A stretch of 64,000 nt of DNA from the NCBI GenBank assembly GCA_910575245.1, contig CAJTEN010000007.1:163323-227322 (forward strand). Reading direction: 5' to 3'. The position numbers and the translations under genes were made by a program. This document shows positions 36,330 through 44,537 of this stretch, piece by piece. Each line of letters begins with the position of its first letter. The stretch's first letter is position 1. Source of the stretch: Clostridia bacterium (GTDB lineage: Bacteria; Bacillota; Clostridia; Lachnospirales; Lachnospiraceae). The notes under the pieces are model-generated. The model did no database searches, had not been told where the DNA came from, and worked only from the letters and a program-made list of their open reading frames with translations.

Positions 36330-36923
36330 ATGGAAGCACGAATTGCAACGGTAAACAGAAAAACAAAAGAGACTGCTATCAGTCTGACCTTGAACCTTGA
36401 CGGGAGCGGGAAATGTAAAATCAATACAGGAATCGATTTTTTTGACCATATGCTGGGCGGCTTTGCCCGCCACGGGTTGTTTGATCTTGATCTCACCTGT
36501 AGAGGAGACCTTGCGGTGGATTCGCATCATTCCATAGAGGACTGCGGGATTGTCTTGGGTGAGGCGGTCAGGCAGGCTTTGGGGGACAAGAAGGCGATCA
36601 AACGGTACGGAAGTTTTATCCTGCCTATGGATGAAGCGCTTATGCTGTGTGCGGTAGATCTGTCCGGGCGGCCGTATCTTTCTTTTGATTCGCAGTATAC
36701 GGTTCCGATGCTGGGAACGATGCAGACGGAGATGATTCATGACTTTTTCTATGCGGTCTCTTATGCGGCGGCTATGAATCTCCATATCAAACAGCTTTCG
36801 GGGGACAACAATCATCATATTGCGGAGGGAAGCTTTAAGGCGTTTGGCAAGGCGCTTGATATGGCGACGATGTATGAGGAGCGCTTGGAAGGTTCGGTGT
36901 GGTCCACGAAAGGTGTTTTGTGA
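36330..36923 (+). CDS. hisB: Imidazoleglycerol-phosphate dehydratase
   Basis: HisB removes water from imidazole glycerol phosphate in histidine synthesis. The protein has 197 residues, the normal size for the single-function enzyme. The two manganese-binding signatures are intact: HHSIEDCGI near 65-73 and the later NNHHIAEGSFKAFGKAL near 162-178. Other typical segments are GIDFFDHMLGGFARHG and HDFFYAVSYAA. AAAGGG lies before ATG 36330. No other his gene is adjacent, so it is an orphan here. The rest of the pathway must be elsewhere for it to be useful. A terminator follows. Confidence 0.93.
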   Translation: MEARIATVNRKTKETAISLTLNLDGSGKCKINTGIDFFDHMLGGFARHGLFDLDLTCRGDLAVDSHHSIEDCGIVLGEAVRQALGDKKAIKRYGSFILPMDEALMLCAVDLSGRPYLSFDSQYTVPMLGTMQTEMIHDFFYAVSYAAAMNLHIKQLSGDNNHHIAEGSFKAFGKALDMATMYEERLEGSVWSTKGVL

Positions 36924-36965
36924 TGACAGTATAGTGCCAATATCTCAGGTTTGAAACCATAAGTA

Positions 36966-37000
36966 ACGGGAAGCCGGTGAATCATGGCTTCCCGTGTTTT
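36966..37000. terminator. Terminator between convergent hisB and anti-sigma genes
   Basis: ACGGGAAGCC pairs with GGCTTCCCGT around a 10-base loop, followed by GTTTT on the plus strand. It can serve both converging genes. Confidence 0.8.
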
Positions 37001-37009
37001 ATCCGGCGC

Positions 37010-38050
37010 CTACGGAAGCGCTATCTCATCGTTAGCATCTCCCACCAGCAGCGCACTGACCTTATCTGTATCAATCACGCTGGTAAGACGGGCGGCTTTA
37101 GTATAGTCTCCGTTTTCGCAGCTTACCCAGAGTTCCTGATATCCTTCTTCCTCCACGATGGTGCCGTCCTGGTATTTGATTCCGTTGATGTACAGAGACA
37201 CAAGACTGTCTGCCTGGTCAATGTTGACTCCTTCCAGTTTCTCCAGTTGTCTTGCGCCTGCCTCATCACAGGTCAATTTAACGCTGATCGGTGTAAGTTC
37301 TACCGACTTTACCGTAACTGCACAGCCGTCAATCTGATATTCCTTGTTTAACTCATAGCAGACAGGCTCCGTTGCATGCAGATTGAGCAGAAACTCCCAA
37401 TTGCCTGTAAGAACGACCTCTCCGGCGGTTGCCTTTCCGCCCGGTGCGTTCAGGGAAGTGAATTGGAGCTTCATGTTCAGGTCTTCATTTCCTGTCGATT
37501 GCGGATTCGTTTTCGTTCCATATATTTCATAGTACCTGCTGTTGGAAACTGCCTGCTCACGCTCATCCACGAAACCATAACCGACATAGCCGAAAGGATT
37601 TTCACCTCCCGGGTAATCAATCAGAAGCCCCATATCGTGGCCGGGTGTAATCTGCAGTGACTTATCATCCGCTGTGATCTCAAACAGCGCATAGAAGCAG
37701 CTGTTATCCTGAACGGTCTGAATTGCCTGTATCGTGAGCCCGGCATCCGATACCGTCTGATATTCTCCCGTTGCGATCTGCTCTGTCACCAGCTTTTGCC
37801 GCTGCTCTTCATCTGCCACAAAGACCTCCGCGGCTCTGTTATTCCACTTGAAAATTTCTGCAGCACACACGGTCGTTCCCAACACGGCAATCGCCGCGGC
37901 TATTAAAATAACAATTTTACTCTTTTTCATTCTCTTTACCCTTTTCACCTTTCTATGCTCCAGTTCGGCCAGGGTACTTAATACAGTCTGGTGCACATGC
38001 TCCGGCACCTCGGGAAATTCACTGTTCCAATTTTTACTCTCCATATCCAT
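37010..38050 (-). CDS. DUF4179-type membrane anti-sigma factor
   Basis: A 346-residue membrane protein with a cytosolic N-terminus (about 1-45, ending in a KRVKRMKK stop signal), one membrane helix (IVILIAAAIAVLGTTVCAAEIF, about 46-67) and an extracellular domain. The external part begins with the DUF4179 core (YQTVSDAGLTIQAIQTVQDN ... FYALFEIT). Such proteins hold an ECF sigma factor at the membrane until an outside signal arrives. The gene overlaps the upstream sigma gene by 17 bases, which fits a sigma/anti-sigma pair. The signal is unknown. Confidence 0.78.
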   Translation of the reverse strand: MDMESKNWNSEFPEVPEHVHQTVLSTLAELEHRKVKRVKRMKKSKIVILIAAAIAVLGTTVCAAEIFKWNNRAAEVFVADEEQRQKLVTEQIATGEYQTVSDAGLTIQAIQTVQDNSCFYALFEITADDKSLQITPGHDMGLLIDYPGGENPFGYVGYGFVDEREQAVSNSRYYEIYGTKTNPQSTGNEDLNMKLQFTSLNAPGGKATAGEVVLTGNWEFLLNLHATEPVCYELNKEYQIDGCAVTVKSVELTPISVKLTCDEAGARQLEKLEGVNIDQADSLVSLYINGIKYQDGTIVEEEGYQELWVSCENGDYTKAARLTSVIDTDKVSALLVGDANDEIALP

Positions 38051-38516
38051 ATGCTCCCACTAGTTTTTCTTTTAAAAGTTTTCTTCCTCGATACAGTCTC
38101 GTTTTTACTGTACTCTGCGACAGTTTTAAGATCCGGCAGATTTCTTTGATGGAAAATCCCTCCACATAGAACAGTACGAAAGGAATTCGGTAATTATCCT
38201 CCAATTTCATGACCGCTTCGAACACCTCTGAATATTCTTCTTCCTGCACAGATGCTTCCGCTTCGTAGTAATCCTCGTAGGGCACCTGCTCCTTTCTGGA
38301 ACGAATAATATGGTGGCATTCATTGATCAATATTCTGGTGAGCCATGTCTTGAAATACATCTCGTTTTGCAGTGTATGTAATTTCTCAAAAGCATGTAAG
38401 ACTGCATTTTGCATCGCATCAGCGCAATCCTCGTCATTTCTCAAGATGGATTTTGCTATGTGATACAGACTTTTTTCTGCCTCAAGTACCTCTGTAGTAA
38501 ACTGTTTCTTGTTCAT
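38034..38516 (-). CDS. ECF RNA polymerase sigma factor
   Basis: A 160-residue sigma-70 factor with only regions 2 and 4. Region 2 is LYHIAKSILRNDEDCADAMQNAVLHAFEKLHTL. Region 4 is RIPFVLFYVEGFSIKEICRILKLSQSTVKTRLYRGRKLLKEKL. It belongs to the type paired with DUF4179 anti-sigma factors in Clostridia. The start is ATG 38516. A candidate autoregulated promoter (38596-38622, minus strand) lies about 80 bases upstream. Confidence 0.88.
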   Translation of the reverse strand: MNKKQFTTEVLEAEKSLYHIAKSILRNDEDCADAMQNAVLHAFEKLHTLQNEMYFKTWLTRILINECHHIIRSRKEQVPYEDYYEAEASVQEEEYSEVFEAVMKLEDNYRIPFVLFYVEGFSIKEICRILKLSQSTVKTRLYRGRKLLKEKLVGAYGYGE

Positions 38517-38565
38517 TTTCTCAGGTTCCTTATCGCTTAATTACGGGTAGTTCTCCCGTGATTCA

Positions 38566-38690
38566 TGAAACGGCCGTTTCACTTTACAATAATTAGATGC
38601 AGGAAAAGAAGAAAAGGTCACAAAAAATTGCGATTGTTTTTTATTTTTACAGGATCCTGTAGCCTTTTGCCCTTCCGGATTGTATTATCT
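38566..38690. promoter_or_regulatory. Divergent promoter region of two ECF sigma genes
   Basis: TGAAACGGCCGTTTCA (38566-38581) is a perfect palindrome that places TGAAAC, a common ECF -35 core, on both strands. A TGTGACCTTTTC motif reads leftward from 38622. A TGTAGCCTTTTG motif with TGTATTATC downstream (38658-38689) reads rightward. The last two are similar to each other and are spaced suitably before the leftward and rightward sigma genes. ACAGGATCCTGT (38649-38660) is another perfect palindrome. Confidence 0.45.
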
Positions 38691-38714
38691 GTGAAGGGAG
38701 GAAAAGGGAAACTT

Positions 38715-39233
38715 ATGCATAAGGAAAATCCATACGAAGAAGTGATAGAGCGCAGCTCCGGCATGGTCTACAGGCTTGCTTATTCTCTTGTGAAGACCAG
38801 GGTGGATGCAGATGACATCTATCAGGAGGTTTTTATGCGCTACATTAAGGCGGGACCGGTGTTTGACAATGAGGAGCATGAGAAGGCGTGGTTTGTCAGA
38901 GTGACGGTCAACTGCTGCAAGAATTACTGGAAGTCTCCGTGGATCCGGCGGAGAGCAGCTTTTTATGAGGGGTATGCCGGGGAAAAGGTGTGCGCACCGG
39001 CTGGTTTCGGACCGGTGTTTGGGGAGACGGGGGACATTGGCAGCGAGGAACAACTTTTGATAGAAACTGTGAAAGAACTTCCTGAAAAATACCGGGTTGT
39101 CATTCATTTATTTTATTATGAGGAGATGTCGGTGGAGGAGATTGGGAAGATCACGGGGATGAAAGCTTCCACGGTGAGAACGAGACTGACGAGAGCGAGG
39201 AAGCGTTTAAAAGAGAAATTAGGAGGGTTATGA
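38715..39233 (+). CDS. ECF RNA polymerase sigma factor (second)
   Basis: A 172-residue ECF sigma factor. Region 2 is GMVYRLAYSLVKTRVDADDIYQEVFMRYI. Region 4 is ELPEKYRVVIHLFYYEEMSVEEIGKITGMKASTVRTRLTRARKRLKEKL. The start at 38715, behind GGAGGAAAAGGG, leaves out a long 5' extension that has no ribosome site. The stop overlaps the start of the anti-sigma gene by ATGA. It is transcribed away from the first sigma gene, and the two systems share the promoter region between them. They may be linked, but their regions 4 differ, so the promoters they read may differ too. Confidence 0.9.
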   Translation: MHKENPYEEVIERSSGMVYRLAYSLVKTRVDADDIYQEVFMRYIKAGPVFDNEEHEKAWFVRVTVNCCKNYWKSPWIRRRAAFYEGYAGEKVCAPAGFGPVFGETGDIGSEEQLLIETVKELPEKYRVVIHLFYYEEMSVEEIGKITGMKASTVRTRLTRARKRLKEKLGGL

Positions 39234-40336
39234 TGTTTGCAGAACAATATAAAAAAGCATATGATTCCATAGGGCCTTCTCCGGAGAAATATAAAGAAGT
39301 GCTGATAAATGCGTCAGAAGCGCTGGATGCAGCCGGTGCAAAAACCGTGAATACAGCAGAGAAACGGAAACGTTTCAGGGCGGCGGGCCCCGCAGCGGTG
39401 TCGGCAGCCGCATTACTGTGTGTTTTCCTGGCGCTGCCGGTCTGTGCGAAAAACAGTCCTGCTTTCTACCGTGTGGTGGAATTTATTTCGCCCGCACTGG
39501 CAGACAGGCTTGTACCGATTGAAAAGAGCAGTTCCAGTCAGGGAATCACGATGGAGGTAGAGGCCATCGATCTGCAGGGGAATGAGGCGCAGATCATCGT
39601 ATCCATGTGTGACGAGGAGGGCAGTACGGCGGACAGGATCCATGGGCCGGTCGATTTGTTTGACAGCTATAATCTGTTTGATTACGGGAGCGAAACGACA
39701 TTGGGAGGCTGCAGCTTTCTGGCTTATGATGAAGAAACGGGGAAAGCATACTTCAAGATAACGACACAGACTTCCGGAACGTATCGGAAGGACAAGCTTC
39801 ATTTTTCTGTCAGGGAGATATTGTGTGATAAAAGCAGTGAGGAAAGAGAGATTGACCTGACGGGAATCAGGGAGTCTGTCCCGACCAGAATGGAAGCGTT
39901 AAACGGTATGGGTGGAATGATGGAGGAGGACAGTCTGCCGCCGTCGCTTGCTATGACATACGGCACACAGGAGGATCCTTACTGCAGGAGCAGCGTACTT
40001 GACCTGAGGCGTGCGGATGAGTGTGCTGCGGATGATTTTACCGTGACCGGGGCCGCTTACATGGATGGGGTGTTGCGGCTTCAGGTCTGTATGGGTGATA
40101 ACCGGCATGCGGACAGACATGTGCAGCCGTTTTTGGTAGATGCTGACGGAGAGGAGAAGTATGAGGACTATAGTGTGAGCTGGCAGGAGACGGTGGGAGA
40201 TGTAAGCTATCAGTTTTATGAATACTGGTTTATCGGAGAACTTGATAATCCGGAGGATTATTCGATGTACGGTATTTTTCACGACAGCGGAGAATGTATT
40301 GAGGGACAGTGGGAAGTCATATTCCGGGTTGCATAA
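39230..40336 (+). CDS. Second DUF4179-like membrane anti-sigma factor
   Basis: This 368-residue protein follows the sigma gene with an overlapping start. It has a short cytosolic part (about 1-46), one membrane helix (AAGPAAVSAAALLCVFLALPVC, about 49-70) and a large external domain. That domain begins with PAFYRVVEFISPALADRLVPIEKSSSSQGITMEVEAIDLQGNEAQIIVSM, the DUF4179-type start. The rest is acidic and probably rich in beta strands. It should hold its sigma factor inactive. ATG 39230 and ATG 39233 are both possible starts behind AGGAGG. Confidence 0.75.
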   Translation: MMFAEQYKKAYDSIGPSPEKYKEVLINASEALDAAGAKTVNTAEKRKRFRAAGPAAVSAAALLCVFLALPVCAKNSPAFYRVVEFISPALADRLVPIEKSSSSQGITMEVEAIDLQGNEAQIIVSMCDEEGSTADRIHGPVDLFDSYNLFDYGSETTLGGCSFLAYDEETGKAYFKITTQTSGTYRKDKLHFSVREILCDKSSEEREIDLTGIRESVPTRMEALNGMGGMMEEDSLPPSLAMTYGTQEDPYCRSSVLDLRRADECAADDFTVTGAAYMDGVLRLQVCMGDNRHADRHVQPFLVDADGEEKYEDYSVSWQETVGDVSYQFYEYWFIGELDNPEDYSMYGIFHDSGECIEGQWEVIFRVA

Positions 40337-40355
40337 AAAGAATAAATTTACAGTA

Positions 40356-40700
40356 TTAATCAGTGTGTCCCAGAAACTGAATGAACCGCAGCAGTTCTTT
40401 GCGGGCATCGTCATCAAGCCCCTGGATATCGTACATCACATCGTGCAGGGTGGTATCTTCTAAATAGGTGCTGTTCAGGTTAGTGTTGCCGAGATAGCTG
40501 CTGCCCGAACTGAGAAGATAATCCGTACTGACCTGATAATATCTGGCCAGGGCTACCACGGTATTCGTAGGGATCTCGCGGACACCGTTTTCATAATTGG
40601 AATAGGTCTGCTGAGAAACGCCGAGGTAAGTAGCTACTTCTTTCTGTGTCAGGTCGTGATCTTCCCGCAGATCGCGGATTAATTGTCGCAGTTCTTTCAT
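40356..40700 (-). CDS. XRE family transcriptional regulator
   Basis: A 114-residue protein with an N-terminal Cro/C1 helix-turn-helix domain: LRQLIRDLREDHDLTQKEVATYLGVSQQTYSNYENGVREIPTNTVVALARYYQVSTDYLL, residues 4-63. A helical C-terminal part (DDDARKELLRFIQFLG) may mediate dimer formation. GGAGG precedes the ATG at 40700. A 32-bp palindrome about 100 bases upstream is a candidate operator. Its targets are unknown. The neighbouring genes are sigma factors on one side and a sugar locus on the other. Confidence 0.88.
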   Translation of the reverse strand: MKELRQLIRDLREDHDLTQKEVATYLGVSQQTYSNYENGVREIPTNTVVALARYYQVSTDYLLSSGSSYLGNTNLNSTYLEDTTLHDVMYDIQGLDDDARKELLRFIQFLGHTD

Positions 40701-40800
40701 CGCTTACCTCCGTTGGCGGTCTTATTGCATGTGTGTTGTCACAGCCATTATCACACAACAAAAAAGGGTGCGGCGGAAAGTAAATAAAACGTGATAAACT

Positions 40801-40832
40801 ATTTGCACACACAATTAATTGTTGTTGCAAAT
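40801..40832. promoter_or_regulatory. 32-bp near-perfect palindrome upstream of the XRE gene
   Basis: ATTTGCA NNN ACAATT is followed by its reverse complement AATTGT NNN TGCAAAT with no gap. Only the three-base spacers fail to match. Size and position suggest a dimer or tetramer binding site for a regulator. Confidence 0.5.
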
Positions 40833-40886
40833 AAACTGTTTTATACCGCATATTCAATTTTCTTTACGGTATCTGCACATAAACAG

Positions 40887-40916
40887 AGGCGCAGGTTGTA
40901 TATAAAACCTGCGCCT
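40887..40916 (-). terminator. Hairpin after the LacI remnant
   Basis: AGGCGCAGGTT and AACCTGCGCCT form an 11-bp perfect stem. It lies about 110 bases past the LacI-type stop on the minus strand. The T-run is weak, so this is a probable rather than certain terminator. The rest of 40917-41025 shows no gene. Confidence 0.5.
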
Positions 40917-41025
40917 TGGTGCTGCCTTCTATTCAATTATTCTTTGATTTTTCCAGCATTTTCTTTCTTTGCGTTTTTCATATGTGCCTGTACCGCAACA
41001 GGTCGTTACTTTTCACGGGAGTTAT

Positions 41026-41532
41026 TCAGGACTGTCTGGTTTTGCCGCCGTGACTGATAATGGATGGTTTGATATAGGTCAACTCGTCGGGGGCGTCGGG
41101 GTGGCTCGTTCTGAACAACAGCTGCAGCGCCATACGCTTCCCGAGCAGGCCTGTAGGAACGTTGGCCGTGGTGATCTGGCCCGAAACATTGGCATATTCA
41201 TCGGTATTGTCAAATCCGGTCAGGACGATGGGGTGCGGCAGCTTCTGAGGATTTTCATCCAGATATTGTCGGACAAAATGAGCCACATAATCACTGACGC
41301 ATACAAAAGCCGTAGGCCAGCTGGCCAGGGTGCCCAGAAAGGCAGGAATCTCTCTGTCATAGGAGAAGATATTCAGGCTGCCGGTCAGGCAGTGTTCCGG
41401 GCGAACGGGAAGCTGATATCTGTCCATGCTTTCACGATAGCCGAGATAGCGCTCCTTATTCGTCTGCGCGTAGCTGATGTCGCCGATAAAACCGATTTCC
41501 TTATGGCCGTCCTGAATCAGGAGTATTACCGG
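41026..41532 (-). pseudogene. C-terminal half of a LacI family repressor
   Basis: Read leftward from about 41532 the frame gives ILLIQDGHKEIGFIGDISYA, then QTNKERYLGYRESMDRYQ and LASWPTAFVCVSDYVAHFV, then VLTGFDNTDEYANVSGQITT. This is the sugar-binding domain of a LacI/GalR repressor. The DNA-binding head and the first part of the sensor domain are missing. The cut end abuts a truncated permease gene on the other strand at about 41532, so one deletion or rearrangement removed both 5' ends. In the ancestor it probably controlled the sugar locus to the right. Confidence 0.75.
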
Positions 41533-41890
41533 AATCGACCCGTCACTCTATGAGGCGGCGGTTGTGGACGGTGCGACCAAGGCACAGCAGGCAAGGCATA
41601 TCACGCTCCCTGCGATTAAGCCTGTCTTCATCATGATGCTGATTCTGGACTGCGGCAAGATCTTCAACTCAGATTTCGGTCTGTTCTATCAGGTAACAGG
41701 ACAGCTGCCGGCATCCTTGTATACTACGGCATCGACGTTTGATACTTACATTTACATGGCAATCCAGTCTACGGCGCCGATCGGGCAGACGGCGGCAGCG
41801 TCCTTCTTCCAGGCGATCTGCAGCTGCGCAACGATCCTGTTGGCGAACTGGATTGTGAGCAAAATTGATAATGAGAACAGAATCATATAG
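41533..41890 (+). pseudogene. C-terminal fragment of an LplB-type ABC sugar permease
   Basis: The frame begins abruptly with IDPSLYEAAVVDGATKAQQA and continues ITLPAIKPVFIMMLILDCG to the end at 41890. It contains the EAA loop that contacts the ATPase and the last membrane helix with WIVSKIDNENRII. About 200 N-terminal residues and their membrane helices are missing. It precedes the intact partner permease and the binding protein in the usual LplB-LplC-LplA order. The importer is therefore probably not functional unless another LplB-type protein replaces it. Confidence 0.8.
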
Positions 41891-41905
41891 GAGGAGGTGT
41901 ACCAA

Positions 41906-42823
41906 GTGGCAAGAGAGGAAAAAAGCGGACAATCGTTGAATCAGATCAAAACATCTACCAACGTGATTTTCAATGTGATCTTTCTGGTCCTTGCGGTGAT
42001 GTGTGTCATTCCGCTGCTGTTTGTATTTTCGATTTCCATCACAGATGAGGAATCGATCCGGGCGAACGGATACCAGCTGATACCGCAGATGCTTTCTGCT
42101 TCTGCTTACGAATTCCTGTGGAATGAGCGTATGACGATCCTGCGGGCGGCGTTTATGTCGGTGCTGGTGACGGTGGTAGGTACGGTCATCTCGATCGCAC
42201 TGAATACGTCAATGGGATATGTAGTTTCCAGAAGAAACTTTAAGCTGAAGACAATCTATACGTGGCTGATCTTCATACCGATGGTATTTAACGGCGGTAT
42301 GCTGGCAAGCTATGTGGTGGTTAACAATATTCTGGGATTGAACAACAGCATATGGGCGTTGATCCTGCCTCTGGCATGTTCCGCATTCAGTGTGACGATC
42401 TGCCGGACATTCTTCAGGACAACAGTACCGGACTCCATTATCGAATCCGCCAAGATTGACGGAGCGGGACAGTTCAGGATCTGGTCACAGATCGTGCTGC
42501 CGATCTCGAAACCGGTGATGGCGACAATCGGTATGTTTGCGGCATTCGGCTACTGGAATGACTGGTTCCAGGCTTCCCTGTACATACAGGATACCAGGCT
42601 GCAGACACTGCAGTCGCTGCTTAACAACATGCAGAAGAATATCGAGTATATCGCGAATAACCCGTACGGCGGGATATCCTTACAGCAGTACCGTTCAGCC
42701 ATGCCGACAGAGAGTGTGAGAATGGCAATCGCGATCGTTATCATCGTACCGATCGCATGTACCTATCCGTTCTTCCAGAAATACTTTATCTCGGGACTGA
42801 CGATTGGTTCAGTGAAAGAGTAG
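41906..42823 (+). CDS. Carbohydrate ABC transporter permease, LplC/YtcP type
   Basis: A 305-residue inner-membrane permease with about six helices, the first near 19-40 (VIFNVIFLVLAVMCVIPLLFVFSIS). The EAA loop that docks the ATPase is ESAKIDGAGQFRIWSQIVLPISKP near 183-206. The C-terminal GLTIGSVKE ending is typical of the LplC family. GTG 41906 behind GGAGGAGG was chosen over GTG 41897. The gene is complete, but its partner permease just upstream is truncated. It belongs to an importer for oligosaccharides of the mannan or glycan type, as inferred from the neighbouring GH130 and GH38 genes. Confidence 0.85.
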   Translation: MAREEKSGQSLNQIKTSTNVIFNVIFLVLAVMCVIPLLFVFSISITDEESIRANGYQLIPQMLSASAYEFLWNERMTILRAAFMSVLVTVVGTVISIALNTSMGYVVSRRNFKLKTIYTWLIFIPMVFNGGMLASYVVVNNILGLNNSIWALILPLACSAFSVTICRTFFRTTVPDSIIESAKIDGAGQFRIWSQIVLPISKPVMATIGMFAAFGYWNDWFQASLYIQDTRLQTLQSLLNNMQKNIEYIANNPYGGISLQQYRSAMPTESVRMAIAIVIIVPIACTYPFFQKYFISGLTIGSVKE

Positions 42824-42957
42824 GAAGGAATACCAAACCGGAAAAGAAGTCCGAAAAAAGGAACTTATAAATCATTAAGAAGTTGAAAAAGGTAACAGTG
42901 AAGCCAAAGGCTGGTCTGTTACAAAAAAGAATAGACAGATAAGACAGGAGGAAAATT

Positions 42958-44424
42958 ATGAGATTGAAAAAGGTTTTGGCAGTAGGAATCGCATCGGCAC
43001 TGGCACTCGGGACATTCACGGGATGCGGAAGTACAGCATCGACAGGAAATTCAGGCGGCGGCTCGCAGTCAGCGGAGGCGGACAGCGGGGAGATTGTCAA
43101 TCTGAAGTGGATCACTATCGGAAACGGAATGCCGGTCAACTATGACACATGGGTGGCTAAGGTAAACGAATATGCGGGTGAGAAGATCGGCGTCAACATT
43201 GAGATGGAAGTCATTCCCTGGGGCGACTGGGATAAGAGACGTAATATCATCGTCAGCACCAACGAGCCCTACGATATTATTTGGGGAAACGGCAACAACT
43301 ATATTGCGGATATCAGTCTGGGCGCATGCTATGATGTCACGGATATGATCGCCGACAATATGACGGGTCTGACGGAACTGATGCCGGAGAAGTACTGGGA
43401 CGGTGTAAAGGTCAATGACAGGATCTACGGAATTCCCACCTATAAGGACAGCTCTATCTCCAACTATGCGGTGTGGGATAAAGAGCTGGTTGACGAGTAT
43501 AGTCTGGATGTGGCCTCTCTTACGGAACTGGAGTCACTGACAGAGACTTTCGAGACTCTGAAAGCTGACAAAAATGATTATCCTGTTTATGTCAAGAACG
43601 ACGGCGTGTACTATATCTTCGACGTTTATGACCAGATTGGTGCGGGTACGCAGATTCTGGGTGTGCGCTATGATGATCAGGATGCGAGAGTGTGCTTTAC
43701 ATTGGAAGAGCCGGATATTTATTCGGAACTGGAGACCCTGCATGACTGGTATCAGAAAGGGATCATCAATCCTGACGCGTCTACATTGTCCGAGGCACGT
43801 GTTTATAATATGTGGCGTGTTGCACAGGGCTGGGAGTCTGCAGGTATTACATCCTGGGGACCGCAGATGGGCAAGGACGTAGAGGTACAGAAGGTAGGCG
43901 ACACGATCCTTTCCAACGAGACAATAAGAGGGTCGCTGAACATGATCTCCATCAACACCAAATATCCGGAGAAGTGTCTGCAGTTCCTGGATCTGGTGAA
44001 TATGGATACCAAACTCAGGGATATGTTCTACTATGGTGAGGAAGGCGTGAACTTCGAGTACACGGCGGACGGCAAAGCGCACAAGATCAACAATGACTGG
44101 GAGATGGCAGGTTATACACAGGGTACTTTCTTCACGGTGACACAGGTGGATACGGACGAATACAATCAGTGGGATGAGATCAAGGCGCTGAATGAGCAGG
44201 CGGTACCTTCCGTTATGCTGGGCTTTACCTTCGATACGGCCGAAGTGTCGGATAAACTGGCGAACTGCCGTGAGATCTGGCTGCGCTACCGCAGTGAGGT
44301 GATGACTGGTGTGCAGGATCCGGCAGTGGCCGTACCGCAGATCAAGGAAGAACTGATGAACGCGGGATGGCAGGACGTGATGGACGCTGCGCAGAAGCAG
44401 GTAGATGAGTTTGTAGGAAAATAA
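42958..44424 (+). CDS. Extracellular solute-binding lipoprotein, LplA type
   Basis: A 488-residue binding protein for an ABC sugar importer. The N-terminus MRLKKVLAVGIASALALGTF TGC has a lipobox with Cys23, so it is attached to the outer face of the membrane by a lipid. A Ser/Gly-rich linker and a family 1 type two-lobed binding domain follow, with segments such as VIPWGDWDKRRNIIVSTNEPYDI and YWDGVKVNDRIYGIPTYKDS. GACAGGAGG lies before the ATG. It is the largest intact part of the importer. A terminator hairpin follows at 44448, before the GH130 gene. Confidence 0.88.
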   Translation: MRLKKVLAVGIASALALGTFTGCGSTASTGNSGGGSQSAEADSGEIVNLKWITIGNGMPVNYDTWVAKVNEYAGEKIGVNIEMEVIPWGDWDKRRNIIVSTNEPYDIIWGNGNNYIADISLGACYDVTDMIADNMTGLTELMPEKYWDGVKVNDRIYGIPTYKDSSISNYAVWDKELVDEYSLDVASLTELESLTETFETLKADKNDYPVYVKNDGVYYIFDVYDQIGAGTQILGVRYDDQDARVCFTLEEPDIYSELETLHDWYQKGIINPDASTLSEARVYNMWRVAQGWESAGITSWGPQMGKDVEVQKVGDTILSNETIRGSLNMISINTKYPEKCLQFLDLVNMDTKLRDMFYYGEEGVNFEYTADGKAHKINNDWEMAGYTQGTFFTVTQVDTDEYNQWDEIKALNEQAVPSVMLGFTFDTAEVSDKLANCREIWLRYRSEVMTGVQDPAVAVPQIKEELMNAGWQDVMDAAQKQVDEFVGK

Positions 44425-44447
44425 AGCTTATCATAACAAAATTCGGG

Positions 44448-44473
44448 AAACGCCATTAATCTATGGCGTTTTC
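44448..44473 (+). terminator. Terminator after the binding-protein gene
   Basis: AAACGCCAT pairs with ATGGCGTTT around TTAATCT, ending in TTTTC. It would reduce expression of the downstream glycosidases relative to the binding protein. Confidence 0.7.
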
Positions 44474-44537
44474 TGAGATGAAGAGATGAAATAGCAGTGG
44501 CAATGGTTTATAATAAGTAAAACAGGAGGTACAGTAT

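Noticed and set aside
37010..38063. Plus-strand open frames opposite the first anti-sigma gene
   Set aside because: They are short and lack ribosome sites. The minus-strand protein has a clear membrane helix and the DUF4179 core.
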